DNA of 64,000 bases from Ophioderma brevispina (Eukaryota > Echinodermata > Ophiuroidea > Amphilepidida > Ophiodermatidae): assembly GCA_023653785.1 (NCBI GenBank), contig JAMKCH010001655.1, positions 1-64,000 on the forward strand. Reading direction: 5' to 3'. Position numbers and translations under genes: made by a program. This document shows positions 11,776-25,642 of this stretch, piece after piece. Numbering within the stretch: the first letter of the stretch is position 1; every line of letters starts with the position of its first letter. The notes under the pieces are model-generated. The model saw only the letters and a program-made list of their open reading frames with translations, made no database searches and was not told the DNA's origin.

Positions 11776-12778
11776 AATACAATGCCCATGATGACTGGCC
11801 TGTTTGAAACACTTTTCGATAAGAGATTCACGTCATTACTTAAAATACTTTGGTTTCATTTTTGTTATCAAGGTTTTCAAAATAATAAAGCAATATCAGA
11901 TTTTCATTAAGTAGCTTTTAGATATCATTGCCCTTATTAATGACAGATTTTTTTTTGAAGGGGGAAATGCATTTTACTTAAAACCTCTTACTCTTTTATC
12001 AATATGAAAAAGGTGGATTAAAATTCCATTTGGAAGTGAAATCAAGAATCGCCGTATTTCATTTATATTGACTGAGCTGTATCAAAGGTACATTGCTACA
12101 GACTACGCTTGCATGAAGTAAAGAGATAGCCTTGGTCTTGCCCTAGGGTGCCTAAGCTACAAAGTACATCCGTATAAAGACAGCGCCAATATCTTTAATA
12201 TGTTACGTGATTCCATCAGTGCAATTGACAATATGGGGATGTCGTGGGAATAAAGAATTCGCTAAAGGTTTTTGGATCGTTGCTGAATTTGTGTAGAAGG
12301 ACCTGAAAATTAAAGTTCGTTTGGCAAATTTCCAATGTCAAAATGTTCATCATGAAGACCTTGTAATTAATAGCTATTGTTGACGACTGAGGGTATTTCC
12401 ATTCAATAACCTATGTTTGGCGAGGCTTAGACTTCTGTCCTATGTCTTTGTATGTCTGGCCGTTATCATAGACAACAAAGATTTAATCTGAAACTAAAAG
12501 AAATATTTTATCCGATGTTAATATTTAAATGCTATCTAGAATTCAATCAAAATTGAAATGAATAATAAATCAGGAATATAAAAGCAATTTTAATTTGTGC
12601 AGTTTACCTGAGGAATATGAAAGACATCGTAAATTCGTGTAGTTTGCACAACATTATTAATTTTGTGCATTATGTGTATGTTTTGAATATAATGTTTTAT
12701 ATTTAATTGTATTTTTGTTATATGACGTAGCAAATAGTCAATAAAATATAAATAATGATGTTCGGTGTACAAAGAGGC

Positions 12779-12817
12779 ATAATGTATACTGGTGACTTTT
12801 TCACCAGTATACATTAT
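12779..12817. repeat. Perfect 17-bp-stem hairpin
   Basis: Stems 12779-12795 (ATAATGTATACTGGTGA) and 12801-12817 are exact complements around a 5-nt loop. No T-run follows and no gene boundary is seen. It may be the core of a small inverted-repeat element. Confidence 0.6.
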
Positions 12818-13259
12818 ACATTTCACGCTGATGTCAATCGTAATGCGTATCGCCATGATGTCACAATAACATTATTGACACACTTTCCATTCTACCGGTG
12901 CAAATCCGGTGAGTTATTTGATAGAATAACAAATATATAGAGAAGTAGATATAACAAATGTAAAATTGCATGTAGTGCGTGATGAGCTGCAGGATTTTTT
13001 ATTACTTTTTCTGGCTGTGGATGTTAGAATTAGCAAAAGCATTGCCTGATTTCTGAGCTAAAATTCTTACCAGATACCTACAAACCATCACTTCAGCAAG
13101 TAAATTATTTAACGGGAACCTCTCCGTTTATCCATCTTCCTCTTTGTTTCTTTCTCTCTCGCTCTCACCGTTTTTTATCTTCATTCAGAGAATTCTACAA
13201 AATTTATGAAAAAAATAAAACGAACAAACGCTTGATCAAAATATAAGGCCACAAAGATC

Positions 13260-13297
13260 GGTCTCAGGATATCGCGATATCGCCAATTCCTGAGACC
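13260..13297. repeat. Short hairpin beside a TTAA element
   Basis: GGTCTCAGGA (13260-13269) pairs with TCCTGAGACC (13288-13297). The loop itself contains the palindrome ATATCGCGATAT (13269-13280). Confidence 0.45.
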
Positions 13298-13334
13298 AAT
13301 TCCTGCTTAAATAGGCACAAATATAGGTTCTTAA

Positions 13335-13683
13335 AGCTGACTCAGAGATTTCTCGATGAGGGCGTACTCAATTTTCAAACAAATCGTGTTTTTTGCATGT
13401 ACATAATGCTTGTCCATATACTAATCATTGTGTGAAATAACTAAGCTCAAATCGAAGTCCTTCTTATATAACTTTGTTATAAAATTCCGGATCCGGAATT
13501 TTTGTTATACACTAACCTATGCAACTGTAATACAGTGCTTTTAATGTTTACTGCATGAAAACGGAAAATCCGATTCATCTCTAACTTTGGAAGTGAACAT
13601 TTTAGGTGACTATCTTTTGTTCTAGATGACTATTCTGAATATCTACTCAAAATAATTATATTTCGAAATCTCTGAGTCAGCCT
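13335..13683. mobile_element. TTAA-flanked MITE (AGCTGACTCAGAGATTTC ends)
   Basis: TTAA at 13331-13334 and 13684-13687 flank ends AGCTGACTCAGAGATTTC and GAAATCTCTGAGTCAGCCT, giving about 349 bp. A 22-bp perfect palindrome, AAAATTCCGGATCCGGAA and on, lies at 13481-13502. TTAAATAGGCACAAAT occurs on both sides (13307-13322 and 13684-13699), so a short local duplication surrounds the insertion. It is non-coding. Confidence 0.7.
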
Positions 13684-14157
13684 TTAAATAGGCACAAATC
13701 TTTCTGTTTCACCCCATAAGTATAAATTAATAAAGGCAGTCCGAAAAGAACAAATAATCAAGATGCATTTTATAATGGAACAGTGTTCAAATTAAAAACA
13801 TCCAATATTCTTAGAACCATTCTCTCTCTCCGAATTGCATTAATCAAGAAACCGTGACACTTTGATTAAAGGCCGTTACAGACGGTGACCAATTATCTGT
13901 AAAATCGTAGAGTATTTGATATTGGTAATCTGTCTGTGAATCATGGGATCTGGCGAGCCAAGCATCTCGGCTCATATTTATTGTGTGGTAACCCCAGCCA
14001 TGTCAAACCAACAAATTCCTGTGCTAATGTCCCTTTATCACGTCCAGGTGGATACAACTTTTGAGACTTTCAAAGTCGGATTGCTCTATAATTCTTGCTT
14101 AGGAATCTTGACCGTTAGAGAGGGAGGAGGTGATAAAAGGTATACTGTTCATTCAAG

Positions 14158-14282
14158 GTCACAAACATCTCAAAGGAGGTATTGCATTGATTCCGTCATG
14201 CGCTACTGCACAAACATAATACAACGCATGGCGATCCCGGGGCCGGGAATCAATGCAATTACCTCAGCTGCATGTTTGTGAC
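14158..14282. mobile_element. Small inverted-repeat element / long hairpin
   Basis: The arms GTCACAAACAT...TATTGCATTGATTCC and GGAATCAATGCAATTACCTC...ATGTTTGTGAC pair over roughly 40 bp with a ~40-bp loop. The 112-codon open frame overlapping it (from 13943) is not supported as a gene. Confidence 0.55.
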
Positions 14283-17200
14283 AATGTCATTGAAACCGTA
14301 GCACAAAAAAGGAGAAAAATGTATAGATTATGTTATGAGTTTGAAGCACATAGAAGCTAATGAGCTGTAGGTAGTATCAGAAATTATACCTCTGGCTAGT
14401 CTAATAATTGTTAACAAAATGGGATAGAAATCCAGAAACCAAGCCTTTCAGTGACATTATGGAACTCTAAAAGAGATGGAATTTTGTAACTTTCACCTTT
14501 AGACCCGCTTTTAGACACCTAGCATTATTTAAGTTTTAAATAATAATTTTAGGTGTTAGCTGTTTAGTCTTTAATTCTGGTGAGAACCTTCGGGGGCAAC
14601 AGCAATGCTAAAGCAACATTGTACCTCAACTACGACAGTTAATCTTTTCATATTATTGAATATAAGATTTTAACGATGTAATGTAATAATGTCATTTGCA
14701 TCAGTTCCACAGAAATAAAAAAAAACAAACATGAAAATTCCAAACGTGCCACCCAGTCCATTCTTTTTCTCTAATTTCTGACTAGGACGGCTTCGGCAAG
14801 TGAAATTTTAGGTATGCTAATCCGTATTGTATTCGCTAATAAAACAGAAAAGATTGAATTAAAAAGTACTGGTGTATAATGTACCGACAGGAACCGTGTC
14901 CATCATTGTATTTACATCTTACTATCTGTACGTAATGAGTAAGAGCCTATGACTACACTGATGGAAACGTCAATGTTTGTAATACGTTCTTGTCCGAAAA
15001 AATATCAATGAATTATTCATTTAGTCATATAAATACCCATCTTGAAGTTAATTGAATACGTTCCCATTTTTGAGAGCACAACGTGACAGTGATGTATTGA
15101 TCCTTTTCAAATTTTAAAGTTCTAGCCAAAATATACTTACGTACCAATCGGCGGTTGAGGATTAAAGATAGCTTTTACAATGGGCTGACGTATATCCAGT
15201 ATAAAAGAGGTTACCGATCAAAATAAAAGTAGGTGGAATACAAACGGATGTTTTCATAATCTAGTAGATTTTAATAACTACGAGTTATGATTAAATTGAT
15301 ATAATTGCAGCAGTGGCTTCCTAGTGTAACCGAGCAAATAGTATTTGATCCTACTTATTAGTTTTCTCAAGTAAGTCACATTCCGTACCCTCCGGTTTGC
15401 GTAAACTTTTCACTGTAATTTTCACATATTAAAAAGCTTTAAACTTTTAAAACTGTGGGGATTTAACGTGAATAAACTGGATCTGGTAATCTTACTGTAA
15501 GCATTAGCAATGGGGGTTTAAAAGATGTGTTTGAACCACACAATAACACCGATTATCAAACTGTGCTACTTTCTACAATCGAGTCTCGACAAATTAACCC
15601 AAATGACAAAATTTGTTAAACAATTTGATATAATTCCGCTCATGGGACTTGCCAACAATTCTAAATATTGACGTAGTGCATGCATTGTAATACTTGAAAT
15701 TCACATTTTCATTATTAACAGTAATCCCAAGTTGATGGAATTTCTAAGTTCCCCAAAGCTGTTATAACGCCTTTTCCTATTGCGATAGGCCTTTTCAATG
15801 CCCTTGTCATTATGCATTTTGTATGTGAGTCGGATATGGCGGAAATGCGCAGATTGAATTTGATAAGGGGAACGTGTTGGTATGTCACATGGAGTTATAT
15901 TACATTGATGTTTAACCAAGGATCTTCTATCTGATAAGACCACAACAGTCGAGAAGATAACAATCTAATTTTTTATCAGTATCGAGCTGTTGTCATTGAA
16001 GGCAGGTGTCACAATTTCATGCTTAAGTTGGTCAAGAACATGTTGTAAGAGAGTTCTGTTGTTGCTCTAACATTACGCGCTGGTCATTTTATCAGATAAA
16101 CTGCAACATACCGGAATGTGATGGCTTTTGTATTTATCTGACCAAAGAATTTTGTTTTTAAATCACAAGTCTAACAGTTCTTTTTGGAAATAATATTGTA
16201 GAGATCATTGAAAATGTAATAACGAAATTGGATATAATCTGGTCTCTGTCTTGATGGAAAAGCCGAAATTTTTAGTACAACAAAATTGTAATATAGATCC
16301 TTTCTCTGTTTAATACCATATGGTATACATTGTTAAGAGAATTGAAATGGTACCAAATTGATTATTAATTCGGTATTATTGAGTCTGATAACTTGTAATT
16401 TAAAAAAAAACGAGAGGCGCACCTACTGTTATTTTTCCGATACTTTAATTTTGGGATTAATGCTTTTTGATTTTTGGCAGTTTGGCTTTAATTTCAGACA
16501 CGTAAAGTAAAATAGATGTATGGTCTATGTATACGACTCCGCTCGAATTATGCCTATCTGTTCATTTTTGTGTAAAAAATTTACGAGCCATAAAATTGTG
16601 CAGCGATGCACAACTATAGAAAACAGATCATCCTTGTCACCAAAAGGTATTGTGTCTGTCTTAAAAGGTGTGTTCATCCTTTTTTCTTTAAACGCCATAC
16701 TCGACCAATTTTACAGAGGTGCACATGATTGTGAGAGGACCTTAAGTGCACTGTTTCAAGAAACCCATTCCAACTGACACTTCAATATGTGAGAATCTCT
16801 CAGACGTTAAAAAGTGTAGATTTCGTAGACTCACAGGCCATTCGTTAAGGGCGCAGAGTAGACATGTTGAAAGATAATATATCGTGGCTACAATACTAAT
16901 GTAGAATCTATCAACATATACATTTGTAAAAATGTATATGACGTATACTGTATATAGGTATAGTACGAACCTAAAACAATTGCGAGAATTTGATAAATTC
17001 ACACTTGAAGATTCACAATTTTTTTCGCATTTATAGAGTTATTTAATTCATTTTATTGATCATTAGCCAAATCATGGATTTATTCCCAAGAAATCTGTAG
17101 GCATTCGGTTTGCCAGTATTGGTAAAATATCCGGCACACATTGATAATGATACTACAGATTCGTGGTCTAGTTTAAAATTTAAAAACAAATAGAAAGATC

Positions 17201-18109
17201 CTGGATGGTTTAGTTCAGGATATATAAAAAATAAGGAGTGCAAACAAAAAGTGGCGAATGTTGTTCATGAATAACCATGTTGTCATGGTTTTTTGGAATT
17301 CCATAACTTACTCGATGTAATTCTGATTATACTGTAAGCTATTTCGCCAAAATTAGCATAGTTCTGGTAAAAATTAAAATGGACATTTCACTATTGGGGA
17401 GTATCATATATTTATTATAAAAAAAAACAGAAAGGGTACCGTCTTACAATAATGGTTGTTGACCTCCTTGCCAGAATTTACAGCGTTTCTAAAATGTTTT
17501 GACACAATTAAAAGCATTCAGACATGTACTCCAAAATTGTAGTAAGATATTGAGCTGACAAGTGAAGGTGGATTAGCAGGGACTAGCAAATATTACAATA
17601 GCAATGGTCTGTGAGCTGATGACCGCATGCTTTTCAAGTTAGATAAACTGCTAGCAGTAATGTCAGCATCCTTTAACTGTATCTGGCTGAGGAGTGAAGC
17701 TTACAAGGGAAAGGTAATATTACTTACAAATACATATTTACTACAAAATGTAAACATTTTTGTGGAAGTAATCAGTAAGTAACTATAAGAGAAGGGAATG
17801 GAAAAGAGGAAGGACAAATGAAAAACACTTGCAACGAGTTTGCAAACAAGAAACTATTTTTCTCATGACACGAATTAGTTCAGAGTCATTTAACACTATC
17901 TCTCTGAGAGGAACTGGCACATTTGAAAAAATAGTGCGCCCTCCAGATTTTCAAAATCGATATTTTTTGGCATGTTGTAAGGCTTTATATAAAAAGCCCT
18001 CACCCGAAATGATTAAGACCCCAAATCAGCTTCCTTACGGTAACAGAACGATTTTCTAATTCAGCATACGACGAAAAGGGCGTTTACACAAAGAACCGCA
18101 CGCCTTATG
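14283..18109. other. No gene seen apart from a weak mini-exon
   Basis: The stretch is AT-rich and unique-looking. No repeat family or convincing exon was recognised except the candidate at 15141-15184. Confidence 0.45.
15141..15184 (-). CDS. Candidate 44-nt mini-exon, unidentified
   Basis: On the minus strand an acceptor (ATATACGTCAG) precedes 15184 and a strong donor (GTAAGTATA) follows 15141. The 44 nt read PIVKAIFNPQPPIGT plus two bases. It is too short for identification and could be chance. Confidence 0.18.
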
Positions 18110-18405
18110 CATGTTCCCCACGCTATGGCACACTGTTTGATCGGTCTATAATCTTTGTGGTTGTAATTCAGTGAGGTACGACGTCAAAAATATTATGTAA
18201 TATAAACATTGGTGATTAAAGTTATGGAAAACTTAAAAGTTGGCTACAAATTACCGGATGTCTTATCCTATATCAATGTCCCTATATGTTTTGGGGTATG
18301 TTATTTTTAGTGTAAAATATATCTCGGTTCTTCCAATAGCCAGACTATCATTTGAGAGCAATTGAAGAAAGTTCTCTTTGTGAAAATGTGCCAGTGCCGC
18401 TTTAA
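18110..18405. repeat. Interspersed repeat, GTGCCAGTGCCGCTTTAA end, copy 2
   Basis: This is the second copy of the family at 11505-11775, same orientation, ending at the identical GTGCCAGTGCCGCTTTAA terminus. It lies directly left of the TTAA MITE copy at 18427. Confidence 0.65.
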
Positions 18406-18426
18406 GCATCTTGATGGGCTTATTAA

Positions 18427-18708
18427 AAAATGCAAAGGGATTGGTTTATGTCAAGTCTAGAAGGAGGGGCGAGAAAGCATTCAATATTTGGGTTGGTGAT
18501 GACATCATTATGAAACTATTGATTTTTCAGAGAGTAATAGAAAATTACAGGTAACTGGTGTGAATCTATTCATGACACTGACTGAAAATCAATAGTTTCA
18601 CTAATGATGTCACTGGTAGTGTATTCTTTTTTCTGTCCCTGTTTTCATTTGGAATGGAATGTCCCTTAAAGATTTGTAGTAGGTTTATCATCTCATTTCC
18701 TGGGACCT
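18427..18708. mobile_element. TTAA-flanked MITE, copy 2 (inverted relative to 5966)
   Basis: The right end TCCTGGGACCT is followed by TTAA (18709-18712). The interior contains GAGAAAGCATTCAATATTTGGGTTGG, matching the complement of copy 1. A stem GATGACATCATTATGAAACT / AGTTTCACTAATGATGTC brackets 18508-18611. The left end is eroded (TTAA at 18423-18426, no clear AGGTCC). Confidence 0.65.
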
Positions 18709-18712
18709 TTAA

Positions 18713-20088
18713 TATTCGCAGCGTTTAGGTCACCACTGTTACGACACCCACCATCACTAAACCTTTGAACATAATAACGTGCAACAAGAAAATAAAATTA
18801 TGTTGAATTCAACTGACCTTGAAATATATCTTAGGCTACTGCTCAATCAGTCAATCGGGGAAGCTCAAGATTTACTAATTTCTGCCTGTCTGTCTGTTTG
18901 TGCATCTGTCTGTCTTTTTTCGCCTTTGACTGTAATGTACAAAACCCAAAAAAATTAAATAATTCAATCCATTATGTTAAACAAATAAAACCATCCGCAT
19001 GCTATTTCACCGTTTCCATGACAACAAGCTTATTTAACATAAAGCATTTTAAATGGTATTTGTAAAGAAAACAGAAGTCATTCATTCTTTTTCCCCCAAC
19101 CTTGTTATGAGAAAAAACTATGTACTTGCTGTAAGTTCATATATTGGCTGTTGGGCAGCATTTAATATATTCATAATTCAATGCACGCAAGTTATTATAT
19201 TTCCCCTTTCACCATGCTACTGTTAAGGTTGTATTCAGTAAGACATTTTTTTAAATCTTGCTTTATTTCTAATAAGCTAAAACATTGCTAAAACATTGAT
19301 AGTTATTTCACTCAAGTACAACTTCGACGACACTTTCTGGCGTATTCCAAACACCTTGTCTAATGTGCATTAAATTCTAACAAGTGACATTGAATGTATT
19401 TTGTTTTTGTTATTTTTGAAATACAAATAGTTGGTCTGAACGATCGACACCATTCGGCTTAAAGCAATGTTGGTGACATAATGTGTTCAAACAGGCACGT
19501 TATTTCTATTGGCATTTCCTTGATCATCAAATCGCTGGGGAAATAAAAAATCAATACCACTTTAAGTGCGTGGTGGAAAGTTTAAGCCATAATCACCCAA
19601 TCTTCTATTGAAAAATTGATTGCTCTCGTGGTCATACGAGGTCAGATTATGTTTGTTGATAAATCTTTTCACGAACTGTCAGTCGTTACTGAACTGATCA
19701 ATAGCTAATGGAAATTATCAAAAGAAAATCCATCGATTTGCTAAACGAGGTGTAAAATTACCTGAACGGTCACTTGTACTACTCTGTTGAAGACCATATA
19801 TAGGTATTTTATTTTCATGACGTATCCCTATACTTGTCAATAAATTATCGCTCCGGCAGAAATTGCATAAACTTTAAACAATAATATGCAATATAGATGT
19901 TACCTGGTAATTAATTAGAAGTATTTTTCCAAAAAAAATTTCACCCTTACTGATATCCTAGGAAAATAGGGCGATGTGGCAGTTTACACAAGGTGAAATA
20001 TTAAATATGATTTGCCTGACATAAACGGGGAACATAAAATATAACTAAAGCGCAAACGAACACGTGAAAAAACCTTTCACCCCGTGAA
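18713..20088. other. No gene seen
   Basis: A short CTGT-rich stretch (about 18886-18920) lies in otherwise featureless AT-rich DNA. Confidence 0.45.
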
Positions 20089-20985
20089 CTCCCGACCACA
20101 CCGTCTACTCCAAATGGCCTTCTTACTTCCCAGTTCTTGACTGAGTTCGAGCAATTCCTTGATGACATTTGTACTACTCCTGGCCAATTGGTCATTCTCG
20201 GTGACTTCAATGTTCACGGTACATGATAACCCTATAAATGGGATTCTAAACGTTTCTTATCCACTTTGTCTACTTATAGTTTTTGCCAGCACGTCCATGG
20301 ACACACAAATAAACATGGCCACAACCTTGATTTAGTAATAACTGGGGTTGATGATGATGTTGTTCATAACTGTCTGGTACATCCTATGTGGTATTCAGAT
20401 CATCACAATGACACGTGCTCTGTTCGGTATGTTAAACAACCTCCTATGAAGGTTGTAAAAACCTCGCGTGATTTTTGTGATCTTGACATTGATCAATTCA
20501 ATACTCTCCTCAGTGATTGCCTCAGTGCAGTCCTTGTCGATTGTAATATTCCCGATACACTTTGTGATTAGTATGAGTCCATTACATCTGTACAGGACGA
20601 AGTTTGTGCTATTGTCACTAAGGACCATACCATCGGGACTCGACTTCATTGGAGATCCACCAGGAGAGGCGGGTTCGGTGGCGTCTTTGGCGTAGATGTC
20701 GAAAATCATGTTCTGATTAAGATTATATATAATGTGCTTATTCTTCAGAAAGACAAACTCAGTATAAACTCATTGTTGATGCTAAACGTGACTTCTTTTA
20801 CTGACAAATTTCTTTGTTGTAGTACCAAGGACATGTTGATAACAATTCATCTTCAAGCGCTCTGCCTAGCGCTATCGCTGGCAGTGGTCTTGCCAATGAT
20901 TGTTTGACTTTCTTTGTGATAAGGTTGAAAAGATTAGATACAATATGACTTCTTCTCATCGTATCCAAACACAGAGGTTCTCAAA
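20089..20985 (+). mobile_element. Decayed non-LTR retrotransposon: endonuclease and start of RT region
   Basis: Three-frame reading gives endonuclease landmarks in order. A stretch ending LVILGDFNVH contains the GDFN motif (about 20189-20217). DNPYKWDSKRF follows. QHVHGHTNKHGHNLDLVIT is next, then WYSDHH with the SDH motif (about 20391-20405). Beyond it come KLIVDAKRDFFY (about 20765) and FLCDKVEKIR (about 20906-20940), segments that precede the reverse transcriptase in CR1/L2/Jockey-type elements (family knowledge). Stops and frameshifts interrupt it at about 20222, 20570 and 20800, so it is a fossil. The RT palm is missing and an opposite-strand element begins at about 20956. Confidence 0.8.
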
Positions 20986-21485
20986 TACGATCCCGCAAGA
21001 GGTGGGTACATTGTCTGACTGCTTCACTGAATTCTGCAAGGTCTGTGTTGCTCCAACATTGGTAAGACTGTGTTCCATTTTCTGTGATGCTGTACCACAA
21101 CCACAGGTAGTGTACTGATCTGCTTCCAGGTAGCCCCACTTCTGCATGGAAACCTTATATCGGCCGGTTCTGGTTCTTAATCTGTTGAGACATCGCAATT
21201 CAGCCCATGAGGAGTCAGCTCCAGGTGGGAGATGCTCACCATGTTCAATACCACTAGATGTTGTTTGATTGATAGCATGTCTTTCTTTACACAAGGCGAC
21301 TCTGTTTGGACTTTGTTAAAGAAACTCTCTCTGGATTTCAGGCGGTTAGCAGCTGGTCTCTGTCCAGGGTGGTTCACATTACATACTTGGCAGCTAAGCT
21401 CTTGGATGCTCGCTACACTACAATGGTCTATAGGCACCGTGATAAAAAAAAACATTCCCTCACAGCATCCAAAACGCACCATCAT
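20956..21485 (-). mobile_element. Non-LTR retrotransposon ORF2 C-terminus, minus strand
   Basis: Read on the minus strand from about 21294, HLPPGADSSWAELRCLNRLR, then TGRYKVSMQKWGYLEADQ, then a CGCG...MEH segment follow the layout LNRLRTG-GR---HKWG---C-CG--QTM-H. This is a hallmark of the C-terminal end of many LINE ORF2 proteins (family knowledge). A second frame (RLKSRESFFNKVQTESPCVK) continues upstream to about 21485 after a frameshift. It lies head-on against the plus-strand fragment at 20089-20985, so two elements, or a rearranged one, are juxtaposed. Confidence 0.65.
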
Positions 21486-22130
21486 ACTAGAATCACGAAA
21501 TGAAGATGAGGTTTAAATTGAGAAATTGAAAAAATAAGAGGAAGTACAAAATTTTTTAGTCGAAAAAATGTTGTCCAATCCCCGGTCCCTATTTTAATTT
21601 AATGGCATACGTCATTAGCAGACAAAATAAATGCGGTCAAAATCAAAATATGTCTTTAAAAGAAGGGTAGCTAATCCCATAGCTTACAATTCGTGGCTGA
21701 CATATCCAGGTTTTTGCGGAATATCATTACATAGCGATGCTCTTTTGTCATCTATGTTTGGTTTGTTATATATAGCATGAGAAGAGTGGTTATTGTGTGC
21801 GAGATGTAGTCATTATATGTAAGGAGCATTTCACCTATAGCCAAAAAGGTAATGTAGCTACACTCGATGCATTAGTATATAAATAAAAACACGCGAATCC
21901 CCGCTTGTTGGTCACCGCGCGTTGATCTTCAATTAACAAAACTTGTGGTTAATTTATATGGCCCATTCTGTGAAAATAAGCTTGCGGGATGATATCCTTT
22001 AATTTGAAAGATTCTGAAAAGAAATCGGAATCTGGCGACGCGACCTGTTCGAACGAATCCATCGGTGTCAGCAAATTACCTACAATTGGCAGTATTCAGC
22101 GATCACAGTTCTTCCAATATCCCGCGTAAA
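21486..22130. other. No gene seen
   Basis: AT-rich unique sequence between the retrotransposon fossils and the tandem duplication. Confidence 0.4.
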
Positions 22131-23902
<1,772 letters not shown>

Positions 23903-24334
23903 TTCTATTGTGGTGTTGATCTGACAGTAGTAGTGTTTGAAGTATAGCTTAATAAGTCCTCGACAAATAAAACCCTTTGAAAACATTGTACCGGATGTTC
24001 TCGAAATATTTTGATACATACATTTTCTTATGATGATAATGACAGATCTGCTTCACATGTCATTTTCAGTGCATTGATCCGATAACATTTCGTAATCTGT
24101 TGATAATAAGGCTTTTCGTATTTATGTGCCTACTACATAGCTAAGTGAGATACTTCAGTTAACTAAATGAGAGCTGATCGAAATGTCATACCGCTGGTAA
24201 CCACAAAACAAAATTGTTGCTAACGGTCTTAGTTTCTCTTCGTCGTCGATTGCTCATTCGGTCAAGTATATCAAGGTTACTTAACAGCTATATAACTTGT
24301 CTTTCTTAATTTCTTTTTCTTATCATCTTTCCAG
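23903..24334 (+). other. Probable intron upstream of a 3'-terminal exon
   Basis: No coding stretch was recognised. The stretch ends in a strong pyrimidine tract and acceptor (TTTCTTTTTCTTATCATCTT then TCCAG) at 24334. Confidence 0.4.
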
Positions 24335-24442
24335 GATTCACCCGCTACGACACTCAGACAATTACTAGTGGACCTTCGTGATTACTGCGATTCTCTGGTA
24401 CGAGTTCTTGACGAATCTCGGATAGAATCAGAACGGAAATAA
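24335..24442 (+). CDS. 3'-terminal coding exon of an unidentified gene
   Basis: A textbook acceptor precedes 24335. One frame reads DSPATTLRQLLVDLRDYCDS and then LVRVLDESRIESERK to TAA at 24440-24442, 35 residues. The tail looks amphipathic and helical, with leucines at regular spacing and charged residues between. A ~310-nt 3' UTR and an AATAAA (24753-24758) follow, which fits a last exon. Upstream exons were not located. The family is not recognised. This would be the 3' end of a plus-strand gene converging on the minus-strand gene at 28.1-28.75 kb. The signals are seen; the coding status is inferred. Confidence 0.55.
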   Translation, partial: DSPATTLRQLLVDLRDYCDSLVRVLDESRIESERK

Positions 24443-24752
24443 CGACTCAGGCGAGCAGCTAGATTTTCATGATTTCTCAAGAACCCTTTAGGCCCACTAC
24501 ACAAGAAAAGACTTCAAATGTCCACCGATTAAATAGAAGACGGCGTTAACAATTCAAAGGCTTTCAACTGTATCCACTTACAAACACGGAAAGTGATTCC
24601 CCACTTGTAAAATAAACCCGAGCATCTTTCCATCTGGACGAAGGCGGGATGTCATCTTCTCATTTGAAATAAATTTCAACGCCTAGTTTTTTGACACCTT
24701 TATCGGCCCTTGTTTTCTTTATGTTTATTTTAGTGAGGTTACACAGATATAA

Positions 24753-24758
24753 AATAAA
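24753..24758 (+). terminator. Polyadenylation signal AATAAA
   Basis: AATAAA lies 310 nt after the stop codon of the terminal exon at 24335-24442. Cleavage would be expected near 24770-24785. Confidence 0.45.
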
Positions 24759-25440
24759 GTTTACAGATAAATTATATTTTCTACAGCTGTTACAATTTTG
24801 AAATGTACTAGATGTATAGGTTGACATCCATAAGCTTAGACGTTATAGCCAAGCCGAAAAATGCATAGATTTGTATGTAGCCCGTAATATATTGTATTTG
24901 AAAGCTGCGTATTATGCTCATGTTTGCCTTGAAGGTGCGTTTTAGTTCAGCAACATAGCAATGGAGTAAAACGTCTATTGACTATGACAAGGTGATGAAG
25001 AGTTGGTTTTATTAACGCAAATTCTGAGTAAATCTAGATCAAGAGCATGTAGCTTATTATTGAGTGATATCGTTATCCTTTTCTGTTCTAAAGTATATCG
25101 TGACCTCAAGTCAATTTCGTGACATCTGAATTGATGCCCCGAATCAAACCTAATTTTGCGTTTAGTTTACCCCTTTTGATTTTGGGAACGCCGTGATCAG
25201 GTATTCGCTTATCTCCCTTGCTGTACATAACTGGCTAAATTATATAGATATAGATATCAAAAGACGGCGAGTAAAGAATACGCACCGCGCTACCTGAAAT
25301 ACTTTAATGGAAACGTTGAATAGTGATATAAGGCAAGCGTGTTTTTCAACTATGTGTTTAAAGATAAAAGCTTTTAACAGATGATACTTTTAGTTGAAGT
25401 TATTTGTTCATAGTCAGACATTTTTAATTTCCACAAACTT

Positions 25441-25543
25441 AATTTCTGAAATTACAACCGTAATTTCTGAAATTACAACCGTAATTTCTGAAATTACAAC
25501 CGAAATTTCTGAAATTAAAACCGTAATTTCTGAAATTACAAAC
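25441..25543. repeat. 21-bp minisatellite, 5 copies
   Basis: The unit AATTTCTGAAATTACAACCG(T/A) is repeated almost five times, and each unit contains the palindrome AATTTCTGAAATT. Because 21 is a multiple of 3, one frame stays open and encodes an ISEITTV heptad within an 80-codon frame (25394-25636). There is no splice or initiation support for a gene. Confidence 0.85.
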
Positions 25544-25642
25544 ACATTCAACATGTGTTTGCTACCATTGCTACCATTGAAAGCGAACTGTTCACTTAAT
25601 TGTTCGCTACCATTACAGGTAATTTTTGTATATTAATATTAA

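Noticed and set aside
13943..14281. 112-codon plus open frame
   Set aside because: Its second half is the hairpin element 14158-14282 and it has no recognisable domain.
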